Shown piece by piece: positions 1 to 7,177 of a stretch of DNA of 12,372 bases (the first letter of the stretch is position 1; each line of letters starts with the position of its first letter). The position numbers and the translations under genes are program-made. The notes beneath the pieces were generated by a model that was given only the letters and a program-made list of their open reading frames with translations, was not told where the DNA came from and did no database searches. Source of the stretch: Bacteroidota bacterium (GTDB lineage: Bacteria > Bacteroidota > Bacteroidia > B-17B0 > B-17BO); assembly GCA_025356715.1 (NCBI GenBank), contig JANXRU010000219.1:1-12372 (forward strand), written 5' to 3'.

Positions 1-37
1 ATTTTAATTTTTAAATGATGATTAATAAATTGAGGTA

Positions 38-45
38 CAAATGTA
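38..45 (-). promoter_or_regulatory. Possible -7 promoter element, leftward
   Basis: Read on the minus strand this is TACATTTG, a full match to the Bacteroidota -7 consensus TAnnTTTG, followed by TACC. It would drive a leftward gene whose start lies outside the window. No -33 TTG is found at the expected distance of about 20 nt, so support is one motif only. The rest of 1-172 is AT-rich and I see no gene in it. Confidence 0.3.
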
Positions 46-172
46 ACTATGATTTACTTAATACCCCTATTCATTTACAAAAATTGTGATTCTGTTAATT
101 TCAAACAATTGATTTTTAAAAAGTATTAAAACCATTACCACTTCCGCTCATGCCTTTACCTAACTTTATTCG

Positions 173-1189
173 ATGCAAATAACCTCCAATATTTCCTTAA
201 AAAGTATGAATACCTTTGGTATAGAAGCCAAAGCAAAATTCTTTACAGAGATTCAAACTCTTGATAATATTCAAGAATTACTAAACTATTCGGAGTATAA
301 AAACAATGTTCATTTAATTTTAGGTGGGGGTAGTAATTTATTATTGACAAAGGATGTAAACGCATTAGTCATTAAAAATAGCTTGAAAGGGATTTCTACC
401 GTTAAGGAAACCGACGATGCTGTTTGGGTAAAATGTGCGGCAGGTGAAGTTTGGCATGAATTCGTCATGTGGTGCATTCAGAATAATTATGGAGGTTTAG
501 AAAACTTATCGCTTATTCCTGGTTGCACTGGAGCAAGTCCCATGCAAAATATTGGCGCTTATGGTGTAGAAATTAAAGATACATTTTATGAATTAGAAGC
601 CATTGACTTATCTTCAGGTAAACAACACACCTTTTCTAAATCAGATTGTGAATTTGGATACAGAGAAAGTATATTTAAACATCACTTAAAAAATAAATTC
701 ATTATCACATCTGTTACGTTTCAATTATCAAAAAAACCAACCTTTCATATCGAATACGGTGCTATCAAACAAGAATTAGAAGCAATGCAAATTTCCGCAT
801 TGAGTATTAAAGCCATTTCGCAAGCCGTTATTAATATCAGAAGTAGTAAATTACCCAACCCAAAAGAAATTGGAAATGCTGGTAGTTTTTTTAAAAACCC
901 TGAAGTATCAAACGAAACTTATTTAAGATTAAAAAATGAATTTCCTAATCTTATTGCTTATCCATTAGATAATTCGAATTATAAATTAGCAGCAGGATGG
1001 CTGATAGAACAGAGTGGTTTGAAAGGCTTGCAGATAGGAGATGCTGGCGTTCATAAGTTACAAGCATTAGTGTTAGTAAATTACGGAAAAGCTACAGGAA
1101 AAGAAATTTTCGATTTATCTACTCATGTTCTTCAAACCGTTAATGCTAAGTTTGGCGTCACTCTTGAACGAGAAGTAAATATTATCTAA
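173..1189 (+). CDS. murB: UDP-N-acetylmuramate dehydrogenase (MurB)
   Basis: MurB is the cytosolic flavoenzyme that uses NADPH to reduce UDP-GlcNAc-enolpyruvate to UDP-MurNAc, the second committed step of peptidoglycan precursor synthesis. The protein has 338 residues, close to the E. coli length. The FAD-binding domain shows GGGSN at 51-55 and GCTGASPMQNIGAYG at 117-131. FGYRES at 161-166 carries the conserved substrate-site Arg164. NAGSFFKNP at 235-243 holds the proton-donor Ser238. The C-terminal LEREV (331-335) supplies the catalytic Glu, most likely Glu332. The Tyr-loop arrangement fits type I MurB. The ATG at 173 places the N-terminal SMNTFGIEAKA segment at its usual distance. There is no Shine-Dalgarno sequence, as is normal in this phylum. 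The M3 peptidase gene follows after 55 nt on the same strand and may be cotranscribed, although the two have no functional link. Confidence 0.96.
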   Translation: MQITSNISLKSMNTFGIEAKAKFFTEIQTLDNIQELLNYSEYKNNVHLILGGGSNLLLTKDVNALVIKNSLKGISTVKETDDAVWVKCAAGEVWHEFVMWCIQNNYGGLENLSLIPGCTGASPMQNIGAYGVEIKDTFYELEAIDLSSGKQHTFSKSDCEFGYRESIFKHHLKNKFIITSVTFQLSKKPTFHIEYGAIKQELEAMQISALSIKAISQAVINIRSSKLPNPKEIGNAGSFFKNPEVSNETYLRLKNEFPNLIAYPLDNSNYKLAAGWLIEQSGLKGLQIGDAGVHKLQALVLVNYGKATGKEIFDLSTHVLQTVNAKFGVTLEREVNII

Positions 1190-1244
1190 TTATTGCATCT
1201 TAATAAATTAAACAAGATATTTAACATACTAATTAAATAAATAT

Positions 1245-3275
1245 ATGAATCCCTTTTTAACAGACTTTAATACGCCATTTAATACAGCTCCTTTCGACAA
1301 AATAAAGGTTGAACATTATTTACCTGCAATTAAAGAAGGTATTAAATTAGGATTAGCTGAAATTGACATCATTGTCAATAGTCCTGAACCTGCCACATTT
1401 ATGAATACTATTGAAGCTCTTGAAAAATCAGGTAGTTTAGTGGAAATGGTAAGTACTGTTTTTTTTAATTTAAACTCTTCAGAAACGAGCAATGCCATTC
1501 AAGCTTTAGCCCAAGAAATATCACCTTTATTAAGTGAATACGGGAACGATATTATGCTTAATGAAGGTTTATTTAAACGCGTAGAAGCTGTTTTTATTTC
1601 TAAAAATACGTTGACTTTAAATACGGAGCAACAAACCTTATTAGAAAAAACCTATAAAAGTTTTGTACGTAATGGTTCTAAATTAAATAAAGAACAAAAA
1701 GAAACATTAAGATTAATTGATAAAGAAAGTTCTCAAGCATCTTTAACTTTTGAAGAAAATGTATTAGCTGAAAGTAATGCCTATGAGTTAGTTATTACCA
1801 AAGAATCTGATTTATCAGGACTTACAGAAGACACTATTGAAGCTGCAAAAATGACAGCTAAAGAAAAAGGGAAAGAAAATGCATGGGTGTTTACTCTGGA
1901 TTACCCAAGTTATATTCCTTTTATGACTTATTCTGATAATCGTTTATTAAAGGAGCAAATCTTCAAAGCCTTTGCATCCAAGGGTTTTAAAAATAATAAA
2001 AACGATAATCAAGCCATTATTAAACAAATTGCCAGGCTTCGTTATGAACGTGCTTCTTTATTAGGTTATAAATCACATGCTGATTTTGTGTTAGAAGAAC
2101 GTATGGCGGAATCTCCAACCAAGGTGATGTCTTTTTTAACCAATTTATTAGATAACTCACTTTCCTTTGCTATACAAGAAAAAACGGATCTTTCAGAATA
2201 CAGTAAATCAATTAGTGGACCTAAAGAGTTAAAAAAATGGGACGTGCCTTATTATGCGGAAAAATTAAAAAAAGAAAAATTTGCAATTAATGATGAATTG
2301 CTTAAACCTTATTTTAAGCTAGAAAACGTGATACAAGGCGTTTTTGAGACCGCTAAAAAATTATACGGATTAACTTTTGTGCAACGATTTGATATTCCTT
2401 TATATCATAAAGATGTGACGACTTATGAAGTTAAAAATACACAAGGTGAATTTATGGCTGTATTTTACGCTGATTTTTTTCCAAGAGCCTCTAAAAGACA
2501 AGGTGCTTGGATGACTTCGTATAAAAATCAAAAAATAGAAAATGGCTTAAATGTTCGCCCACACGTTTCTATAGTTTGTAATTTTACGAAGCCTACAGAA
2601 AGCAAACCTTCTTTATTAACATTTGATGAAGTAACTACGTTGTTTCACGAATTTGGACACGCCTTACATGGCATGTGTGCAAACACACAATACGGAAGCC
2701 TTTCAGGAACAAGCGTGTTTTGGGATTTTGTAGAACTCCCTTCTCAAATATTAGAAAACTGGTGCTACGAAAAAGAGTGTTTAGATTTATTTGCAAAACA
2801 TTACTTAACAGGTGAAGCAATTCCTGAAGATTATATTCAAAAAATAATTGACTCTTCTAATTTTCAAAGTGGATTAGCTACTATTAGACAAGTAGGGCTA
2901 GCAACCTTAGATATGTCATGGCACAGTAGTAATCCTTCAGCCATTACTGATATCAAAGCATTTGAAACAAGTGTAACTTCCAAAACGGATTTATGGCCTG
3001 CTGTAGCTGAAGCATCTACCTCTTGTTCATTTTCTCATATTTTCCCTGGAGGTTATTCTTCAGGATATTATTCATACAAATGGGCTGAAGTGATTGATGC
3101 AGATGCATTTGAAGCCTTTAAAGAAAAAGGTATTTTCAATAAAGAAGTGGCTGATTCTTTTTTTAAAAACATTTTATCTGCTGGAGGCAGCGAACATCCA
3201 TCTATACTATACCGTCGCTTTAGAGGCAGAGATGCTGACCCTAAAGCCTTATTAAGAAGAGCAGGATTAGTATAA
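1245..3275 (+). CDS. dcp: M3 family oligopeptidase (peptidyl-dipeptidase Dcp-like)
   Basis: This is a zinc metallopeptidase of the thimet oligopeptidase family (M3A) that degrades short peptides in the cytosol. It has 676 residues, a typical Dcp/OpdA length, and no signal peptide. The zinc motif HEFGHALHG begins at His468 (His468, Glu469, His472). The third ligand is Glu497 in FVELPSQ, 29 residues after His468, the same spacing as in characterised M3 enzymes. Near the C-terminus, His598 and the GGYSSGYYSYKW segment (602-613) match the conserved Tyr/Gly substrate-binding loop. The N-terminal 400 residues are the usual helical lid. The ATG is preceded by an AT-rich stretch without a clear -7 element, so it may be read from the murB promoter. 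A strong hairpin terminator follows the stop. Dcp (dipeptide release) and OpdA-type oligopeptidase activity cannot be told apart from sequence by eye. Confidence 0.93.
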   Translation: MNPFLTDFNTPFNTAPFDKIKVEHYLPAIKEGIKLGLAEIDIIVNSPEPATFMNTIEALEKSGSLVEMVSTVFFNLNSSETSNAIQALAQEISPLLSEYGNDIMLNEGLFKRVEAVFISKNTLTLNTEQQTLLEKTYKSFVRNGSKLNKEQKETLRLIDKESSQASLTFEENVLAESNAYELVITKESDLSGLTEDTIEAAKMTAKEKGKENAWVFTLDYPSYIPFMTYSDNRLLKEQIFKAFASKGFKNNKNDNQAIIKQIARLRYERASLLGYKSHADFVLEERMAESPTKVMSFLTNLLDNSLSFAIQEKTDLSEYSKSISGPKELKKWDVPYYAEKLKKEKFAINDELLKPYFKLENVIQGVFETAKKLYGLTFVQRFDIPLYHKDVTTYEVKNTQGEFMAVFYADFFPRASKRQGAWMTSYKNQKIENGLNVRPHVSIVCNFTKPTESKPSLLTFDEVTTLFHEFGHALHGMCANTQYGSLSGTSVFWDFVELPSQILENWCYEKECLDLFAKHYLTGEAIPEDYIQKIIDSSNFQSGLATIRQVGLATLDMSWHSSNPSAITDIKAFETSVTSKTDLWPAVAEASTSCSFSHIFPGGYSSGYYSYKWAEVIDADAFEAFKEKGIFNKEVADSFFKNILSAGGSEHPSILYRRFRGRDADPKALLRRAGLV

Positions 3276-3303
3276 TGACTTCTCTATCTTAACGTGAAAA
3301 CAT

Positions 3304-3342
3304 AAAAAAGCCTTGCATTTCAATAAATGCAAGGCTTTTTTT
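3304..3342. terminator. Bidirectional intrinsic terminator
   Basis: A perfect hairpin has arms AAGCCTTGCATTT and AAATGCAAGGCTT around a 4-nt loop (CAAT), flanked by an A-run on the left and a T-run on the right. It can therefore terminate both the rightward peptidase transcript and the leftward T9SS-protein transcript. It lies between the two convergent genes. Confidence 0.92.
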
Positions 3343-3357
3343 AGAGTAAATTAAATA

Positions 3358-4068
3358 TTAATCTTTAATAAATTTTTTAGTTACTAATCTAGTTCCATCA
3401 TTAGCTTGCAAAAAGTAAACACCTCTTTCTAAATTACGAATATCCAAGGTTGTTTGACTAGTATAATTTACATCTTGAGAAATAACTACCTTTCCTAAAG
3501 CATCAATTACAGATACTTTTGAAATGTAAAAATCAGTAGAAACACTTAACTCAGACTTTGCAGGATTTGGCGATACAAAAATTAAATTTGCAGGCTGAGA
3601 CAATTGAGTAAAACCAACTGTAGATGGACTAATCGTTAAGAAATAAGGGGCTTGGCCAGTTTGAGGTCCAAAACTAGTTTGAGCTAAAATAGTTCCAGTT
3701 AAAGTATATGAACCTGCAGTTCCTGCACCTGGAGTACCTGAAATAAGAACACAACCACTGCCACCTGCCGCAATTGAACCCGTTGGATTAATAGCCGCAG
3801 TTAAGCCAGTTGGCAAACCCGTCATTGACTGAATGACTGCACTAGTGATAGTTGCTAAGCCTCCAGCCGCAGATGTACCAACGCTAAGCTGAATAGATGT
3901 AGAGTACGCTACGCCAACCATTCCTGATGGCAAACTTGTAGTAGCTGATGGCGTAGAACAAAATCCACTATTTGGATCTGGCGTACAGCCTGGAGTAATT
4001 GTGCATTGAGCATTTGCTTGAAATAAACTGCAAGACAAGACAGTAATAATAAGTAAGATTTTTTTCAT
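3358..4068 (-). CDS. Secreted Ig-like protein with T9SS type A C-terminal sorting domain (copy 1)
   Basis: The 236-residue protein starts with a signal peptide (about residues 1-20, cleavage near ANA|Q). A single Ig-like domain follows (about 21-150), with LPSG, GLPTGL, AGGSGC and GTPGAGTAGSYT signatures typical of putative-Ig/cadherin-like folds. Cysteines at 22, 28, 37 and 106 could form two disulfides. The last 70 residues, from SPNPAKSEL (166-174) to KKFIKD, are a classic T9SS type A sorting tail (DALGKVV, LERGVYFLQ). The tail directs export across the outer membrane and surface attachment or release. Function of the Ig-like part is unknown. An in-frame upstream TTG at 4092 would add eight residues, but it lies inside the -7 element at 4090-4097, so the ATG at 4068 is chosen. 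A tandem paralogue is next door at 4251-4955. Confidence 0.9.
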   Translation of the reverse strand: MKKILLIITVLSCSLFQANAQCTITPGCTPDPNSGFCSTPSATTSLPSGMVGVAYSTSIQLSVGTSAAGGLATITSAVIQSMTGLPTGLTAAINPTGSIAAGGSGCVLISGTPGAGTAGSYTLTGTILAQTSFGPQTGQAPYFLTISPSTVGFTQLSQPANLIFVSPNPAKSELSVSTDFYISKVSVIDALGKVVISQDVNYTSQTTLDIRNLERGVYFLQANDGTRLVTKKFIKD

Positions 4069-4089
4069 GTTATATTTTTTAAGGTTTAT

Positions 4090-4097
4090 CAAATATA
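4090..4097 (-). promoter_or_regulatory. -7 promoter element of T9SS copy 1
   Basis: On the minus strand this reads TATATTTG, matching TAnnTTTG exactly, 21 nt before the ATG at 4068. No -33 TTG is seen at the usual spacing. Its position rules out translation from the upstream TTG, which is the motif's own last three bases. Confidence 0.6.
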
Positions 4098-4200
4098 ATC
4101 TAATAAAAAGCTATTTACTATTATTTTTTTTAGATAAATTTTATTCAAAAGGATATTATGTACTCCTTAAACTTTATGTCAAGTAACCATTTTATAATAA

Positions 4201-4235
4201 AAAAAGCCTGTATTTATAATAAATACAGGCTTTTT
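4201..4235 (-). terminator. Intrinsic terminator of T9SS copy 2
   Basis: Perfect 15-bp arms (4201-4215 and 4221-4235, AAAAAGCCTGTATTT type) surround a 5-nt loop and end in A/T runs on both sides. It lies just downstream of the leftward gene ending at 4251. It closely resembles the terminator after copy 1 (GCC...ATTT / AAAT...GGC), which suggests that the whole transcription unit was duplicated. Confidence 0.9.
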
Positions 4236-4250
4236 TATAAAATAATTAAA

Positions 4251-4955
4251 TTATTCCTTGATAAACTTTTTAGTAGTAATCTTTAATCCGTCATTCGCTT
4301 GTAAAAAGTAAACACCTCTTTCTAAATTACGAATATCCAATGTTGATTGGTTAGTATAATTTAAATCTTGAGACATAACCACTTTTCCTAAAGCATCAAT
4401 AACAGATACTTTTCCTATATGGAAATCAGCTGATATATTTAATTCCGATTTAGCAGGATTTGGCGAAATAATCATAACACTTGTTGGTTGAACTAATTGA
4501 GCAATTCCAGCTGCTGCATTAATAGTTAAGTACCATTCAGCATTTACTGCTTGAGCTCCTAAAGCTGTAGAAACACTAAATGTTGCTGCAAATGTATAAG
4601 AACCAGCCGCTCCTGTTGGAGTACCTGCTATTTGTAAGCAAGCATTACCACCACCAGCAATTGCACCGTTAACAGGGTTTAACGTAGTTGCTAAACCAGC
4701 TGGCAAACCAGAAGTTGCTGTAATAGTTGCCCCATTAATTGTTACTACACCGCCAATTGCACTTGCTAAACTAAATTGAATATTAGTTGAATAAGCTGAA
4801 CCGATATTACCTGAAGGTAAACTAGTGCTTGCCGAAGGTGTTGCACAATATCCTGTAGTTGCCCCTGGAGTACAAGATGCAACAATTGTACATTGCGCAT
4901 TTGCCTGAAATAAACTAGCAGTCAAAGCTGCTAAAATTAGTAGATTTTTTTTCAT
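4251..4955 (-). CDS. Secreted Ig-like protein with T9SS type A C-terminal sorting domain (copy 2)
   Basis: This 234-residue paralogue of the neighbouring protein has a signal peptide (1-20, identical LFQANAQCTI junction) and an Ig-like domain (LPSGNIGSAYS, GLPAGL, GGGNAC, GTPTGAAGSYT). Its T9SS tail runs from SPNPAKSEL (164-172) to KKFIKE. Cysteines fall at 22, 28, 37 and 106, exactly the positions in copy 1. The tails differ at about 14 of 71 residues, while the Ig-like domains have drifted further. The start at 4955 is supported by a full -7 element 23 nt upstream and by the signal peptide. The role is unknown: surface adhesin, structural or matrix protein are all possible, and no catalytic motif is visible. 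It has its own promoter and terminator, so the pair is a tandem duplication and not an operon. Confidence 0.9.
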   Translation of the reverse strand: MKKNLLILAALTASLFQANAQCTIVASCTPGATTGYCATPSASTSLPSGNIGSAYSTNIQFSLASAIGGVVTINGATITATSGLPAGLATTLNPVNGAIAGGGNACLQIAGTPTGAAGSYTFAATFSVSTALGAQAVNAEWYLTINAAAGIAQLVQPTSVMIISPNPAKSELNISADFHIGKVSVIDALGKVVMSQDLNYTNQSTLDIRNLERGVYFLQANDGLKITTKKFIKE

Positions 4956-4978
4956 ATTTATTTTTTTAAAAAGTTTCT

Positions 4979-4986
4979 CAAAGTTA
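4979..4986 (-). promoter_or_regulatory. -7 promoter element of T9SS copy 2
   Basis: On the minus strand this reads TAACTTTG, a full TAnnTTTG match 23 nt before the ATG at 4955. No -33 TTG is evident. Confidence 0.6.
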
Positions 4987-5056
4987 AATTATTTTTTTGA
5001 AATTCCTATGCTTGCATAATAAAAATAAATCTAACTCGATTTACATTTATTTATTT

Positions 5057-7057
5057 TTAATAATTTATCAATTTCATTAATTTTTCTTTGAAGCGTTCTT
5101 TTGGTAAAAAGTTAATTTCCAAATCAGCATTCATAGGCACTGGCGTATCTAAACTACCTTCGCGCATTACAGGTGCATCTAAATAGGAAAAACAATGTTC
5201 GGTAATTAAAGCACTCAACTCCCCTCCTATTCCACCTGTTAAGGTATCTTCATGTAAAATAAACGCGCGACCTGTTTTTTTAACCGACGTAAAAATTGCA
5301 TCTACATCCAAAGGCGCTAATGTTCTTAAATCAATTAAATCTGCTGAAATTTCAGGATGAGCATTCAATAGTTCTATAGCCCAATGTACTCCAAGTCCGT
5401 ATGTAACAATAGTTACGGCAGTTCCTTCTTTTACCAAACGTGCCTTACCAAATGGAATGGTATAATACTCATCTAAAATATCTTCATCAATACTTCTGTA
5501 TAATCCTTTATGCTCAAAAAACATAACCGGATTAGGGTCTTCAAAAGACGCTATTAATAAGCCTTTTGCATCACTTGGAAATGCTGGATACGCAATTTTT
5601 AATCCAGGTGTTTTAAAAAACCACGCTTCATTACTTTGGCTATGAAATGGGCCTGCAGCAACCCCTGCTCCAGTTGGCATACGAACCACCACGTCAGCAT
5701 TTTGGCCCCAACGGTAATGGGATTTTGCTAAATTATTGATAATTTGAGTCATGCCTTCTGTTACAAAATCAGCAAATTGCATTTCTACCATGGCCTTGTG
5801 TTTATTGATAGATAAGCCAAAACCAGTTCCTAAAATAGCAGATTCGCATAAAGGCGTATTACGAACACGACCTTTACCAAATTCTTCCATAAAACCATCT
5901 GTAATTTTAAATACGCCGCCGTAATCAGCAATATCTTGCCCCATTAGCACCAAATTATCATGCTTACGCATTGCTAAACGCATTCCGTCAGAAATAGCAT
6001 CAATCATACGCTTATTTGTTTTGGCGCCTGATTGATTTGACGTATCCGCTATCGTGCAAGGCATATACATTTCTGCTAATTCCTTTGCCGTATCAGGCGG
6101 TGGCAATGTTTCGGCATATGTTTGTTCTAAGCCCGATTCAATATCATGCTTAATATCGGCACGTATTTTTTGAACAATATCTTCTGTTAAAACACCTTCA
6201 TCAATCAAAAATTTCTCTAAATTATTCACAGGATCTTTTCTACCCCAAATATCAAATAATTCTTTAGGGACATATTTAGTTCCAGATGCCTCTTCATGTC
6301 CGCGCATTCTGAAAGTAACACATTCAACTAAAACGGGGCGTGGGTTTTCACGAATAGACTCTGCCAAATTTTTAATCGTTTCGTATACTTTTAATACATT
6401 ATTTCCATCAATAGAAATACCTTCAATACCATAACCAATTGCTTTATCAGCAAAGGATTTACACTTAAATTGTTCGTTGCTTGGAGTAGATAAACCATAA
6501 CCATTATTTTCAACAATAAAAATAACTGGTAAATCCCAAACGGCCGCAGTATTAATACTTTCATGAAAATCACCTTCACTAGCTCCTCCATCACCACTGA
6601 ATACAACGGTTACTTTTTTATCGCCACGCAATTTGTTTCCTAACGCAATGCCATCCGCTACACCTAATTGAGGGCCAAGATGCGAAATCATACCAACTAT
6701 ATTATACTCTTGTGTACCAAAATGGAATGATCTATCGCGACCTTGAGTAAAGCCACTTGGCTTACCTTGAAACTGTGAAAACAGTCTATTCATAGGGATT
6801 TTGCGAGTAGTGAATACGCCCAAATTACGATGCATGGGTAAAATAAATTCATCTTTATCAAGTGCAGTAGCAACACCAACAGAAATTGCTTCTTGCCCTA
6901 TGCCGCTAAACCATTTGGAAATACGGCCCTGACGAAGAAGCAGTAACATTTTTTCCTCAATCATTCGGGGAGTTAAAATATTTTTATAGAGTTGTAATAA
7001 CGTATCATCCTTGAGTTTACGTCTATCAAATTTTATTGGAGTTTCTGCAGTAATCAT
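5057..7057 (-). CDS. Fused alpha/beta E1 component of a thiamine-dependent 2-oxoacid dehydrogenase (branched-chain type)
   Basis: The 666-residue protein carries E1-alpha (about 15-325) and E1-beta (about 345-666) in one chain. E1 decarboxylates a 2-oxoacid on thiamine diphosphate and passes the acyl group to the lipoyl arm of E2. The ThDP motif is GDGGASEGDF (155-164) closing with ENNGYG (183-188). RMRGHEEASG (250-259) is the alpha-subunit loop. In the beta half, Glu405 in LCESAILG is the conserved ThDP-activating Glu, MQFADF (426-431) is the family signature and His472 lies in GPFHSQSNEAWF. The GRISKWFSGIGQEA opening resembles 2-oxoisovalerate E1 more than pyruvate E1, but substrate choice is inference. 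No E2 or E3 gene is adjacent, so the subunits must come from elsewhere. Fused E1 proteins are common in Bacteroidota. A near-consensus -7 element lies 17 nt upstream. Confidence 0.9.
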   Translation of the reverse strand: MITAETPIKFDRRKLKDDTLLQLYKNILTPRMIEEKMLLLLRQGRISKWFSGIGQEAISVGVATALDKDEFILPMHRNLGVFTTRKIPMNRLFSQFQGKPSGFTQGRDRSFHFGTQEYNIVGMISHLGPQLGVADGIALGNKLRGDKKVTVVFSGDGGASEGDFHESINTAAVWDLPVIFIVENNGYGLSTPSNEQFKCKSFADKAIGYGIEGISIDGNNVLKVYETIKNLAESIRENPRPVLVECVTFRMRGHEEASGTKYVPKELFDIWGRKDPVNNLEKFLIDEGVLTEDIVQKIRADIKHDIESGLEQTYAETLPPPDTAKELAEMYMPCTIADTSNQSGAKTNKRMIDAISDGMRLAMRKHDNLVLMGQDIADYGGVFKITDGFMEEFGKGRVRNTPLCESAILGTGFGLSINKHKAMVEMQFADFVTEGMTQIINNLAKSHYRWGQNADVVVRMPTGAGVAAGPFHSQSNEAWFFKTPGLKIAYPAFPSDAKGLLIASFEDPNPVMFFEHKGLYRSIDEDILDEYYTIPFGKARLVKEGTAVTIVTYGLGVHWAIELLNAHPEISADLIDLRTLAPLDVDAIFTSVKKTGRAFILHEDTLTGGIGGELSALITEHCFSYLDAPVMREGSLDTPVPMNADLEINFLPKERFKEKLMKLINY

Positions 7058-7074
7058 ACTATTAGTTTATATAG

Positions 7075-7082
7075 CGAAAGTA
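7075..7082 (-). promoter_or_regulatory. -7-like promoter element of the E1 gene
   Basis: The minus strand reads TACTTTCG, one mismatch from TAnnTTTG, 17 nt before the ATG at 7057. The spacing agrees with the other leftward genes in this window (17-23 nt). No -33 TTG is seen. Confidence 0.45.
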
Positions 7083-7177
7083 GCATTTTTAGGTTATTTT
7101 TGAAGTCATTTTAAAAAAATATTATACTATATTAGTAAACAAATTTTTATCAAATTTTATACCTGCCTTTTATTCAA

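Noticed and set aside
116..151. Minus-strand mini-frame encoding MSGSGNGFNTF upstream of murB
   Set aside because: Only 11 residues, no promoter at the expected spacing and no known leader function. A chance frame.
1316..1498. 60-codon minus-strand frame inside the M3 peptidase gene
   Set aside because: Lies wholly antisense to a clearly coding gene, with no family features. Same judgement for 2635-2820, 6391-6606, 7501-7746, 9467-9649, 10589-10813 and 11466-11651.
7095..7102. TATTTTTG on the plus strand as a -7 element for the GT39-like gene
   Set aside because: Matches the consensus, but lies 75 nt before the ATG, outside the 17-23 nt spacing seen for the other genes, in a T-rich stretch where chance matches are expected.
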